This document shows, piece after piece, positions 8,301 to 15,329 of a DNA stretch of 44,278 nucleotides. The translations under genes were made by a program, and so were the position numbers. The notes beneath the pieces were generated by a model. It ran no database searches. It saw nothing but the letters and a program-made list of their open reading frames with translations, and was not told the DNA's origin. This DNA is from Syntrophaceae bacterium (GTDB lineage Bacteria; Desulfobacterota; Syntrophia; Syntrophales; Smithellaceae): contig WRPE01000023.1 of the NCBI GenBank assembly GCA_009773315.1, positions 1 to 44,278 of the forward strand, read 5' to 3'. Each line of letters begins with the position of its first letter. Positions within the stretch are counted from its first letter, which is position 1.

Positions 8301-11044
8301 AAGGTCTGGCCGTCGATCTCGTCATCTGGAATGAGGATAATGCCATCTACCGGCAATCGCTTCATGACCAGATTGTGGGATTGATCGCCACCAGTATGGA
8401 AAACAAGGTTGCCGACCGGCCGGGCGGCATATTTGTGAGACCGGGAGATCAGATATCCAGCGAAGACCGCATTTTGCTGCAGACGGTTTCCCGCGTTATC
8501 ATCAAGGACGATATGGGAACGCTTGCGGAACAGATCAGCCGACATAAAATGAAGAATATTGCCGCACCGCGTTTAAAACCGGTTAAAAACCAGAGTGTGA
8601 AAAGCAAAGATGAGGGCGTGTTTTCTTATCCTGGTCTGCTTTTTGCCAACGGTCTCGGGGGATTTGCCCCCGACGGACGTGAATATGTGATCATCACAAA
8701 ACCAGGAGAGAAAACACCGCTACCCTGGGTGAATGTCCTGGCGAATCGACACTTTGGATCGATTATTTCCGAGAGTGGTTCCGCCTCAACCTGGAGTGAG
8801 AACGCGCATGAATACCGCCTTACCCCGTGGAATAACGATCCGGTAAGTGATATCAACGGCGAAGCGTTTTACATCCGCGATGAAGAAACAGGACAGGTCT
8901 GGTCCCCCACGCCCCTCCCCGCAGGCGGCCGAACGCCTTACGCCTGTCGCCACGGTTTCGGGTACAGCGTTTTCGAGCATACGGAAGACGGCATCCGGTC
9001 GGAGCTGTGGATTTATGTGTCCGTCACCGCACCGGTCAAATTTATGGTTTTAAAGTTGCACAATGAATCGGGGCGCAATCGCACGCTTTCCGTTACCGGA
9101 TATCTGGAGTGGGTGCTGGGTGATTTGCGCCCGAAAACGGTCATGCATGTCACAACTGAAGTGGACGCGGGAAGCGGGGCGCTTTTTGCCAGAAATCAAT
9201 ATAACACGGACTTTGCCGATCGGGTGGCTTTCTTTGACGTGGATGATCCAACGCGGACACACACCTGCGATCGCGACGAATTTATCGGCCGCAATGGCGA
9301 ACTATCCAAGCCGGCAGCGATGACACGATCAGAACTCTCAGGCCAGATCGGCGCCGGCCTGGATCCCTGTGGCGCCATCCAAGTGACAGTTGGATTGAAT
9401 AGCGGACAGGAGCACGAGGCCATTTTCCGGCTGGGCGTTACCGGCAGGCGGGGCGCCGACGATGCCAGTAAAACGGTGCGCGACTTCCGGGGATCGACCG
9501 TCGCGCAAAACGAACTGGAAGCGGTGCATTGCTATTGGAAGAAAACACTGGGCGCCCTGCAGATCAAAACGCCCGATCCATCTCTCAATATTTTGACGAA
9601 CGGCTGGCTTTTATATCAGACCCTGTCCAGCCGGCTCTGGGCGCGTAACGGTTATTACCAGTCAGGCGGTGCTTTCGGCTTCCGCGACCAGTTACAGGAT
9701 GTTATGGCGCTTGTTTATGCCCAACCCGCCCTTGTCCGCGCGCACCTGCTTTTGTGCGCGAGCCGTCAATTTCTGGAAGGAGACGTCCAGCACTGGTGGC
9801 ATCCGCCCACCGGCCGGGGCATACGCACGCAATGTTCCGACGATTACCTGTGGCTGCCTCTAGTCGTGAGTCGCTATGTCCGCTTTACGGGTGATGTGGG
9901 GATTTTAGATGAGAACGTCAGCTTTCTTGAGGGACGTCAGCTCAGGGCTGATGAGGATTCCTATTACGATCTGCCGAGTGTGACGGATGAAAAAAACAGT
10001 TTATATGAACATTGTGTGCGAGCCATCCAAAGAGGCCTGAGATTCGGCAGTCATGGGTTGCCCTTCATGGGTTCCGGCGATTGGAATGACGGCATGAATA
10101 AAGTTGGGGACGAAGGCAAGGGCGAAAGTGTCTGGATGGGCTTTTTCCTATATGACGTACTGAACAAGTTTGCGGAAATTGCCCGCCTCAAAGACGATAG
10201 ACCTTTTGCCGATTTGTGCGGGCAAGAAGCGGCGAAGCTCCAGCGCAACATTGAGCAAAATGGCTGGGACGGTGGGTGGTATCGCCGTGCTTATAGCGAT
10301 GACGGTTCAGTATTGGGATCAGGCGCCAACACGGAATGCCGCATTGATTCGGTGGCCCAAAGCTGGTCCGTTCTATCCGGAGCGGGCGAGGAGACAAGAG
10401 CCCGCCAGGCTATGAAGGCCGTAGATGAATTTCTTGTGCGTCGGGATAAAAAACTGGTTCAGCTGCTTGATCCGCCATTCGATAAATCGGAAATGGAACC
10501 GGGTTATATTAAAGGTTATGTTCCGGGTGTGAGAGAGAACGGCGGACAATACACCCATGCGGCCATCTGGGTGGCCATGGCTTTTGCCGCATTAGGCGAC
10601 AGGAAGCGCGCCTGGGATGTCATGGACATTATCAACCCGATCAATCATGCCAGATCTCCGGAAGAAGTGGAAATCTATAAAGTAGAACCCTATGTGGTTT
10701 CAGCCGACATCTATGCTCTCGCACCACATATCGGGCGCGGCGGATGGACATGGTTTACCGGCTCCGCCGCCTGGATGTACCGGCTGATTGTGGAGTCCCT
10801 GCTGGGTCTGTCACTGAAAAAAGGCAAAATCAGTTTTTCTCCATGCCTGCCTGCTTCCTGGAATGAAATTAAGATTCAATACCGGTATGGGGAAACGCTC
10901 TACCATATCGTCATCCGTCAAATCGCCGGAACAACGGCTGTTTTGACGCTGGACGGTCTGGTTATGCCCGCTGCGGAGATACAGTTGGTTGACGACCGGC
11001 AGGAGCATACACTCGATGTTAATATACCGCTTGTGCCGGATTAA
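2312..11044 (+). CDS. ndvB: Giant cyclic beta-1,2-glucan synthase (NdvB/ChvB-like)
   Basis: This membrane enzyme makes cyclic beta-1,2-glucan from UDP-glucose, a periplasmic or secreted oligosaccharide linked to osmoadaptation and host interaction in Rhizobiaceae. The 2910-residue length matches NdvB/ChvB. An N-terminal region of about 420 residues is followed by membrane helices near 425-480, then a GT84 glycosyltransferase domain with DTDTQMPR (about 641) and RRRWIRGDWQ (about 787). More helices follow near 830-1000. The C-terminal half holds repeated glycoside-phosphorylase (GH94-like) modules with FMAHHQGMSLL, RDQLQDVMAL, GSGDWNDGMN (about 2587, the family's catalytic Asp region) and TWFTGSAAWMYR. 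The start is TTG at 2312, chosen because AAGGAGA lies 7 bases upstream and no in-frame ATG is close. The stop is only two bases from the convergent Kef antiporter stop. Frame is intact throughout. Confidence 0.93.
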   Translation: MNLIYKTAANTLLFLKKYLSKSRFGKKYTRDESPLRSELLSSDQMKQHGKNLASLHQLTNEEATEKLLERLQDNDDILIETIRQLTAVVKTNSPVAPAEEWLLDNFYLIEENVRTAKRHLSRGFSRSLPRLVGGTSAGLPRVYDIAQEIISHGDGRVDLENLVSFITAYQSVSHLKLGELWAIPIMLRLALIENLRRIGTRIMADIADRARASYWADQMVDVSKKDPKSLVLAIADMARSDPPLLNSFVAEFARRLQGKSPGLALPLGWVEQRLSESHLTIEQVIRSGNQQLAADQASVSNSIGSLRFLTTMNWREFVETMSVVEKVLREDPGDVYVRMDFVTRDHYRHVVEKIAKNSPTLERDVAQKAIDLAKSALARKSGDERMTHVGYYLIDKGLPQLEKSAEMRLSLSESARRALGRVPLLLYLGSIIGMTFLLAGYLLVMVHAAGIHDWIIGPAAIVLFLSASSLGVTLTNWLVTLLTHPHPLPRMDFSLEIPPESSTLVIIPTMLNNVQNVEDLVEALEIRFLTNREDNLHFGLLTDFCDAPQEKMPDDDELLRLAEKGIKDLHEKYRGVKGGTFFLFHRPRLWNPEEGIWMGYERKRGKLAELNALLRGGAKDSFSKIVGAAELLSNVKYVITLDTDTQMPRDAAEKFIGTMAHPLNRPHFDESKNIINAGYGILQPRLTESLSGTRQTRYSRLWGGQTGIDPYTRMVSDIYQDAFGEGSFVGKGIYDVDAFEQALHNRLPENRILSHDLIEGCHARSGLISDVELYEEYPAQYRVDVSRRRRWIRGDWQIAGWLRLKVPVLGGEHQKNALSCLSQWKIFDNLRRSLVPAALTIMLVAGWTMLPQAWLWTLLLAAILLIPSMGAVLLDLFRKPGDVLWKDHLTYMMRQARRHGLQILFTIACLPFEAFYSLDAILRTGSRMLVTHKRLLEWNPFQNQTHPAANDLVASCRTMWIAPVLSAAVLTYISIARPGALCAALPVLILWFLSPAITWWVSRPSVKEGITLNDEQIIFLRKAARRTWSFFETFVTVEEHWLPPDNYQEQPGSVIAHRTSPTNMGLALLANLSACDFGYVTPGEFLRRTANTFGTMEKMDRHRGHFYNWYDTQTLKTLPPHYISTVDSGNLCGYLLTLKQGLLDLPDRILSSNRLLEGLFDTYSVLKDVAGNTSKNELAEFKKHLERPLSPGRATVNNLWLRLDMLKQSASILAASFEADPQSQSYGWAQVLAHQCRDAVDEVMTLCPWAALQIPTAGVARLFEEIGTPTLREVSDLSATWLSSVEEIIGPSANDEEQAWSREFHKLVLEGSRLSRERLSVIQTLIKKAGEFADMDYSFLYDKGHQLLTIGYSVGDRRRDTSFYDLLASEARFCSFVAIAQGQLPKENWFALGRMLTNPGGDPVLLSWDGSMFEYLMPLLVMPNYENTLLDQTYKAVVKRQIAYGEKRGVPWGISESGYNTIDVHLNYQYRAFGVPGLGLKRGLSDDLVISPYASALALMIAPEEACENLQRLAAKGMMGAYGFYEALDYTATRLPAGQVSVAVRSFMAHHQGMSLLALSHLLLNRPMQKRFESEPMFQSAMLLLQERIPKAVSFYRQIADDINVRKSSAPQKIPSRIIETPDTPVPEVQLLSNGRYHVMITNAGGGYSRWKDIAVTRWREDATRDPWGMFCYIRDVSTGEFWSNAYQPTLKKPDRYEAIFSDSKVEFRRRDDEINTHTQIAVSPEDDIELRRIRITNRSRKRRELDLTSYAEVVIATPAADAMHPAFSNLFVQTEIIRNRQAILCTRRPRSKDEPTYWTFHLMALHGTDQNEVSYETDRLKFVGRGNTLSGPAAMKGSTNGTKALSNTQGSVLDPIVAIRRPIKLSPGESVTMDIVSGIAETRAKALGLIEKYHDNRLADRVFNLAWTHSQVMLRQINATQEDAHLYGRLAGSVIYANSSLRTDPRIILKNRRGQSGLWGYAISGDLPIVLLQISDHTNIELVRQLQQAHAYWRLKGLAVDLVIWNEDNAIYRQSLHDQIVGLIATSMENKVADRPGGIFVRPGDQISSEDRILLQTVSRVIIKDDMGTLAEQISRHKMKNIAAPRLKPVKNQSVKSKDEGVFSYPGLLFANGLGGFAPDGREYVIITKPGEKTPLPWVNVLANRHFGSIISESGSASTWSENAHEYRLTPWNNDPVSDINGEAFYIRDEETGQVWSPTPLPAGGRTPYACRHGFGYSVFEHTEDGIRSELWIYVSVTAPVKFMVLKLHNESGRNRTLSVTGYLEWVLGDLRPKTVMHVTTEVDAGSGALFARNQYNTDFADRVAFFDVDDPTRTHTCDRDEFIGRNGELSKPAAMTRSELSGQIGAGLDPCGAIQVTVGLNSGQEHEAIFRLGVTGRRGADDASKTVRDFRGSTVAQNELEAVHCYWKKTLGALQIKTPDPSLNILTNGWLLYQTLSSRLWARNGYYQSGGAFGFRDQLQDVMALVYAQPALVRAHLLLCASRQFLEGDVQHWWHPPTGRGIRTQCSDDYLWLPLVVSRYVRFTGDVGILDENVSFLEGRQLRADEDSYYDLPSVTDEKNSLYEHCVRAIQRGLRFGSHGLPFMGSGDWNDGMNKVGDEGKGESVWMGFFLYDVLNKFAEIARLKDDRPFADLCGQEAAKLQRNIEQNGWDGGWYRRAYSDDGSVLGSGANTECRIDSVAQSWSVLSGAGEETRARQAMKAVDEFLVRRDKKLVQLLDPPFDKSEMEPGYIKGYVPGVRENGGQYTHAAIWVAMAFAALGDRKRAWDVMDIINPINHARSPEEVEIYKVEPYVVSADIYALAPHIGRGGWTWFTGSAAWMYRLIVESLLGLSLKKGKISFSPCLPASWNEIKIQYRYGETLYHIVIRQIAGTTAVLTLDGLVMPAAEIQLVDDRQEHTLDVNIPLVPD

Positions 11045-11046
11045 AA

Positions 11047-12903
11047 TCAATCTTCAGATTTTTTATCCCATGCATCATCATGAACATTAGGGAAAACCTC
11101 GCGGTCGTTGGCCAGAAGCTGTTCCTGAAGCGCGATCTGTTCGCGTGTATTGAAGAGATACGCTTCCTGATCATGACGATGCACCGCCAGGGTACGTAGC
11201 GCCGCTTCATCATACTTGATAAAGTTCTGGCCGGCGCGGGTGGCGCTGTATTTGCGGAAACCCAGCTTTATCAGCACTTCAACACCGAGACGCACAGAGG
11301 TGTCGAGCGATTCCCGGTAAATATCCTCAATCCCCATATCCAGCAGGTCGTAGGCATCCAGGCGGCTTTTCGCACGCACCATGAGCCTCAGATCAGGAAA
11401 TTCTTTTTTTATTATTTCGACCAAACCAAAGTTGATCTCGGGAGAGTCAATGGCGGCAATCAAAATTCCTGCCCGATCCGCACCGGCCGATTTCAAAATA
11501 TCCAGACGCGTGGCGTCACCGTAAAAAACCTTGAAACCCATCTTTCGTAGTATTTCAACACGATCCGAATCATTGTCCAGAATCGTCGCGGAGATTCCGT
11601 TGGCCCGGAGAAATCGTCCGACCGTGCTGCCGAAATGGCCGAATCCCGCGATAATGACGGTATGCTGGCTTTCAAAAGAATCTGCCGCCTTTTCCTCCAC
11701 GGCCTCCCTGGTTCCCAATCGCGGCAGTACCAGGCGTTCATTGATCAAGAGCAGAAGCGGCGTGACCGTCATGCTGATGGCTGTGGCGCCCATCATCATA
11801 TCCGTCCATGACGCTGATAGAATCTGAAGCTGGGCGATAAACGCGAAAAGGACAAACGCGAATTCGCCGACCTGTCCCAGTCCTAAAGTAAAGATCATGT
11901 TCTGATCGAAACTCAAGTGGGATAATTTACCGGTTGCATACAGCACGAGTGATTTTATGGCGATGACGCCGCAAACCAGAGCCATGATCTGCACAGGATT
12001 AGCAATAATCAGTGTAAAGTTGATGGAAGCGCCGACCGCGATGAAAAACAATCCCAGCAGGATGCCTTTAAAAGGCTCAATATCGCTTTCCAGTTCATGC
12101 CGGAATTCGCTCGCGGCCAAAACCAGACCGGCGAGAAACGTCCCCAGCGCGGGGCTTAAACCCACAAGCATCATGAGGTATGCCGTTCCGATCACAATCA
12201 GCAGCGCCGCCGCGGTAAAAAGTTCCTGAAGACGAATGCGTGCGATAAAGCGCAAAAAAGGTACAAAGACAAAACGGCCGATCAGAACAACGGCATTGGC
12301 GGCAATCAACAAGGTTAAGGTTTGTGCCCATCCGGGCAATCCCGTCATCAATGTAGCATGCCCGCCGGAAGGCGCTTGCGCAGTGGATGCTGCCAGAAGC
12401 GGTAAAAGCGCCAGGATCGGGACGACGGAAATATCCTGAAAAATCAGCACGGCAAAGGAACTTCTTCCCGATTCGGTTTTGGTCAATCCTTTTTCCCTGA
12501 GCGTCTGCATGACAATCGCCGTGGAAGACATGGAAAAAGCCAGGCCACAGGCCAGCGCCGCCTGCCAGGTAAAGCCAAACCAAAGCAGAGCGGCAAAGCA
12601 CAAAAGCGTCGTCGCGCCCAGTTGTATAAACCCCATCCCCAGGATCAGCTTGCGCATCCTCCAGAATGTGGCCGGCTCCAGTTCCAGACCGATCAGGAAG
12701 AGCATCATCACCACGCCGAATTCGGCAAAGTGCATGATGTCCTTTCCTTCCGCGCCGATAAAACCCAGAAAAAAAGGGCCGATGATAATGCCGCCCAGCA
12801 GATAGCCCAGCACGGACCCCATCCCTAGTTTTTTGGCGATCGGCACGAAAACGACCGCGCAGGCCAGATAAATTAAAGCATCCTGTAAGAAAGCGCTGCT
12901 CAT
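11047..12903 (-). CDS. kefB: Kef-type K+/H+ antiporter with RCK (TrkA-N) domain
   Basis: This is a CPA2 monovalent cation:proton antiporter that exports K+ and acidifies the cytoplasm, typically during electrophile stress. The N-terminal ~380 residues form a dozen hydrophobic helices, including the glycine-rich PALGTFLAG and the GLGQVGEFAFV segment. The cytoplasmic part begins near residue 410 with a Rossmann nucleotide-binding motif (IIAGFGHFGSTVG) and continues through YGDATR, typical of RCK domains. At 618 residues it matches KefB/KefC (about 600-620). The upstream KefG-like gene ends 8 bases before this ATG, so the two are surely co-transcribed and translationally close, as kefB-kefG are in enterobacteria. 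I cannot tell KefB from KefC by eye; the KefG-like neighbour favours KefB. Confidence 0.88.
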   Translation of the reverse strand: MSSAFLQDALIYLACAVVFVPIAKKLGMGSVLGYLLGGIIIGPFFLGFIGAEGKDIMHFAEFGVVMMLFLIGLELEPATFWRMRKLILGMGFIQLGATTLLCFAALLWFGFTWQAALACGLAFSMSSTAIVMQTLREKGLTKTESGRSSFAVLIFQDISVVPILALLPLLAASTAQAPSGGHATLMTGLPGWAQTLTLLIAANAVVLIGRFVFVPFLRFIARIRLQELFTAAALLIVIGTAYLMMLVGLSPALGTFLAGLVLAASEFRHELESDIEPFKGILLGLFFIAVGASINFTLIIANPVQIMALVCGVIAIKSLVLYATGKLSHLSFDQNMIFTLGLGQVGEFAFVLFAFIAQLQILSASWTDMMMGATAISMTVTPLLLLINERLVLPRLGTREAVEEKAADSFESQHTVIIAGFGHFGSTVGRFLRANGISATILDNDSDRVEILRKMGFKVFYGDATRLDILKSAGADRAGILIAAIDSPEINFGLVEIIKKEFPDLRLMVRAKSRLDAYDLLDMGIEDIYRESLDTSVRLGVEVLIKLGFRKYSATRAGQNFIKYDEAALRTLAVHRHDQEAYLFNTREQIALQEQLLANDREVFPNVHDDAWDKKSED

Positions 12904-12911
12904 CGTTTAGT

Positions 12912-13511
12912 TCATCCTTCACCCGCCGAAAGCCAGTCGTTGAAATAATCATACGTGCAGATGGACCCCAGGGGAAGCCCGCCTGCGACCAGCCGCCCCA
13001 GCAGATTCCGGTATAAGCGCGCCTGTTCGGCCAATTGCTGATCGGACAACAGGTGCGTGCCGTGAACCGCAAAAGGCGGCAGATAAATCATCTTGCAGAC
13101 TGTGGCGGTCTGTTCAAAGGGGACAAGAAATTCCCGAAGCGTAAAACGGTTATGCTGATTGATTGCGTAGGATTCTCTGGCGCCGCCGGCCGTCAGAGCG
13201 TTAAAGATCATTTTATCTTTCAGGGCGTTTCCCTGAGAGCCGTGCGCCCAGCCATATTCCAGCACCAAATCCATCCACTGCTTGAGCACGGCCGGCGCGC
13301 TGTACATGTAAAGGGGGTGATGCCAGATGATCACCTCATGGGCGAGCAAAAGATTTTTCTCCCGTTCAACATCAATATTGAAATCGGGATATTGCTCATA
13401 GAGATCATTTAATGTGACACCGTCAATCTTATCCACACTCGCAAGTAGAGCACGGTTGGTCTTTGACTTTTCAAACCGGGGATGGGCAAAAAGGATAAGG
13501 ACTTTGTTCAT
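12912..13511 (-). CDS. kefG: NAD(P)H oxidoreductase, KefG/KefF-like ancillary subunit
   Basis: This 199-residue flavodoxin-like quinone reductase belongs to the family that includes KefF, KefG and mammalian NQO1. In E. coli such proteins bind the Kef channel and are needed for its full activity. The N-terminus VLILFAHPRFEKSKTN is the usual nucleotide and flavin phosphate loop. The HHPLYMYSAPAVLKQWMD stretch near residue 84 and the AHGSQGNALKDK region near 109 match the family. The downstream antiporter starts 8 bases after its stop, which supports a dedicated partnership. The MoaE-like gene ends 2 bases before its ATG. Confidence 0.87.
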   Translation of the reverse strand: MNKVLILFAHPRFEKSKTNRALLASVDKIDGVTLNDLYEQYPDFNIDVEREKNLLLAHEVIIWHHPLYMYSAPAVLKQWMDLVLEYGWAHGSQGNALKDKMIFNALTAGGARESYAINQHNRFTLREFLVPFEQTATVCKMIYLPPFAVHGTHLLSDQQLAEQARLYRNLLGRLVAGGLPLGSICTYDYFNDWLSAGEG

Positions 13512-13513
13512 AT

Positions 13514-13861
13514 TTAAAGTTCTTCTTCCCTGACTATCTCCGTCTTAATCGTCGTGATGAGTTCCTGAAAAATCGGCAGAACGTCCTTGCGGAATCTTCC
13601 CGCCACACAGACATACATAATATCATCGCCGACTTTCAGCAGACCTTTATTGATCCAGGCCCGAATGTCCACAATGCCTTCCATACTCGCAAACCGGCTT
13701 ACGACTTCATCCAGCGCAGCCTGATCATAAGAAAGCCTCATGGCCCCGACGTGTTCGCCCTTTTTAGACGTTGCCCGCACAATACCGTTATGCACCAGGA
13801 TCATCCCGAGCATGTCCGGCGGACACTCTTTTTTTATCTCTTTAATCCATTGTTCAACCAT
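13514..13861 (-). CDS. MoaE-like protein (molybdopterin synthase large-subunit fold)
   Basis: MoaE is the catalytic subunit of molybdopterin synthase. This 115-residue protein follows the family pattern from a GMILVHNGIVR stretch (MoaE: GAxVxFxGxVR) through an LSYDQAALDEV segment and VGDDIMYVCVAGRFRKD to a C-terminal helix. The C-terminal conserved Pro-x-Trp-Lys segment is replaced by EIVREEE, so one of the catalytic lysines may be missing. No MoaD, MoaA or MoaC gene is nearby. The start is taken at the ATG at 13861 because GGGAGG lies just upstream; a longer frame starts seven codons earlier. It overlaps the end of the preceding DUF484-like gene by 8 bases. It may be a MoaE paralogue with another role; the MoaE assignment rests on pattern similarity only. 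Confidence 0.65.
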   Translation of the reverse strand: MVEQWIKEIKKECPPDMLGMILVHNGIVRATSKKGEHVGAMRLSYDQAALDEVVSRFASMEGIVDIRAWINKGLLKVGDDIMYVCVAGRFRKDVLPIFQELITTIKTEIVREEEL

Positions 13862-14429
13862 GAAGACCTCCCGGCTGTTCATTGTTTTGGTTATTCTTGG
13901 ACACGGCGTTGTTACCTGCGGTCAGTCGCGTCAGTTGCAGGGAAATCCGGCGGGCCAGTGATGCCAGCAAGGCCGTATCCATATCCGCCGTATAACGATC
14001 TGCGACTGCGTCGCCATTATTCCAAGAGCCGATCGTTTGACCGTCAAGCGCAAAAGGCACAACCGCCAGCGACTTGACAAAATATTTTCTGCTTGACGGC
14101 AGCAGTTTATAAAAAGGCGGCAAGTCTTTATTGGCCAGGACAGGTTTTAAACCTTCGGGCATAATTTTCTCAAACAGTTCTTGTGAGACAACACAAAGTC
14201 TGTTTTTTAAAATGTCCGACGCGTTGACAGCCTTAATCAAAGGCGCTGCGTTTACATGATCGATTAAAGTCAGCCAGACAAAGGGAACGGCAAATTCTTT
14301 TTCAATCCCGTCAAGCAGGCCTTCAAAAAGGCCGGCAATGGTTTCGGCAGATGAAACATCATCCTCAATTTTACTGAAACGAGCGGCAATTTCTTCGTTC
14401 ATGCGCTGAATGTCTTCTTTTTTACCCAT
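13854..14429 (-). CDS. DUF484 / GAF-like protein
   Basis: This soluble protein of about 191 residues has a short N-terminal helix (IQRMNEEIAARFSKIEDDV) followed by a GAF-like alpha/beta domain. The C-terminal part, with VKSLAVVPFALDGQTIGSW and later a helix MDTALLASLARRISLQLTRL, matches the DUF484 family, whose biochemical function is not established. The start is set at the ATG at 14429, whose A is shared with the xthA stop codon (TGATG), with AAGGAAAA upstream. This points to translational coupling with xthA. In many proteobacteria DUF484 sits near xerC or repair genes; here it follows an AP endonuclease. The family call is by pattern only. Confidence 0.6.
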   Translation of the reverse strand: MGKKEDIQRMNEEIAARFSKIEDDVSSAETIAGLFEGLLDGIEKEFAVPFVWLTLIDHVNAAPLIKAVNASDILKNRLCVVSQELFEKIMPEGLKPVLANKDLPPFYKLLPSSRKYFVKSLAVVPFALDGQTIGSWNNGDAVADRYTADMDTALLASLARRISLQLTRLTAGNNAVSKNNQNNEQPGGLHG

Positions 14430-15208
14430 CAGAATTTTCCTTCCCACTGAGCGTAAATAACCGCATGATCGGACGGCTTTTCGGCAAGACGCGTCGCCAG
14501 ATCAATTGTACAGCTAATAGATTGAGCGGCTGGTGTTTTCGTTGCCAGAATATGATCAACCCGCCAACCCAGATTGCGGCCAACGGAATCGCGAACGCGA
14601 TAATCAAAAAAAGTATATTGCCCCGGTTCGTCGGGATGATGCTTACGGAAAACGTCCGTAAGCCCCCATGAGAGGGCATCAGCGTATGCCTTCCAGATTT
14701 TCGGATTAAAAGAAACATGCCCCAGAATCCGTTTGGGATCATGGACGTCGATATTTTGAGGCGCGACGTTGAAATCGCCGCACAGAATTAATTTTTGATC
14801 CGGCTTAAAATTATTTTGCAGATATTTTTTCAGGCGGCCAAGCCACGCGAGCTTATAAGCGAATTGCGGTTTATCGATATCCTGCCCCTGAGGCACATAG
14901 GCATTTAAAACAGTCAGATCGTCAAATTGCGCCTGAGCCAGACGGTCGGGATCAGTCGGATCATCGGGAAGGCCGAAAGAAACTTTTTGCGGCTTTCTCC
15001 GGGATGCAATGGCCACACCGTTGTATTGTTTATTGCCGCGGAAACTCACAACGTAGCCCAGCGCTTCAAAATCAGCGGCGGGAAATTTGGCATCCTCAAC
15101 TTTCGTCTCCTGCATGCAGAAAATATCAGGCTGATTGTTTTGCAGCCAGGGCAATACAATATGCAGGCGGGATCGGATGGAGTTGACATTGTAGGTGGCA
15201 ATTTTCAA
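14429..15208 (-). CDS. xthA: Exodeoxyribonuclease III (AP endonuclease)
   Basis: It cleaves DNA at abasic sites and has 3'-5' exonuclease and 3'-phosphatase activity in base-excision repair. The 259 residues carry every expected element of the Mg2+-dependent EEP fold: MKIATYNVNSIR at the N-terminus (metal-binding Asn), MQETK near residue 31 (catalytic Glu), YVPQG near 108, CGDFNVAP near 143, WRVDHIL near 222 and SDHA near 247 (catalytic His). It is intact, begins the minus-strand run and is divergent from the 2-hydroxyglutarate oxidase-like gene 121 bases away. It is likely first in an operon with the DUF484-like, MoaE-like, kefG and kefB genes, because the following junctions overlap or are under ten bases. 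Confidence 0.95.
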   Translation of the reverse strand: MKIATYNVNSIRSRLHIVLPWLQNNQPDIFCMQETKVEDAKFPAADFEALGYVVSFRGNKQYNGVAIASRRKPQKVSFGLPDDPTDPDRLAQAQFDDLTVLNAYVPQGQDIDKPQFAYKLAWLGRLKKYLQNNFKPDQKLILCGDFNVAPQNIDVHDPKRILGHVSFNPKIWKAYADALSWGLTDVFRKHHPDEPGQYTFFDYRVRDSVGRNLGWRVDHILATKTPAAQSISCTIDLATRLAEKPSDHAVIYAQWEGKF

Positions 15209-15329
15209 ATTTCGGCAAACCTTTCATAAGATGCTGTTGTTTATTACCATGAGCGGCGCTTACGCTCAAGATTTTTTGCAGGAGTCTTTGAAATCGTGTA
15301 TAGGTCTGTCGTAGGGATGGAATTCGAAA

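Noticed and set aside
12095-13072. 325-codon minus-strand frame across kefB and kefG
   Set aside because: It is in another frame from two well-supported genes and has arginine- and cysteine-rich, low-quality sequence; a shadow.
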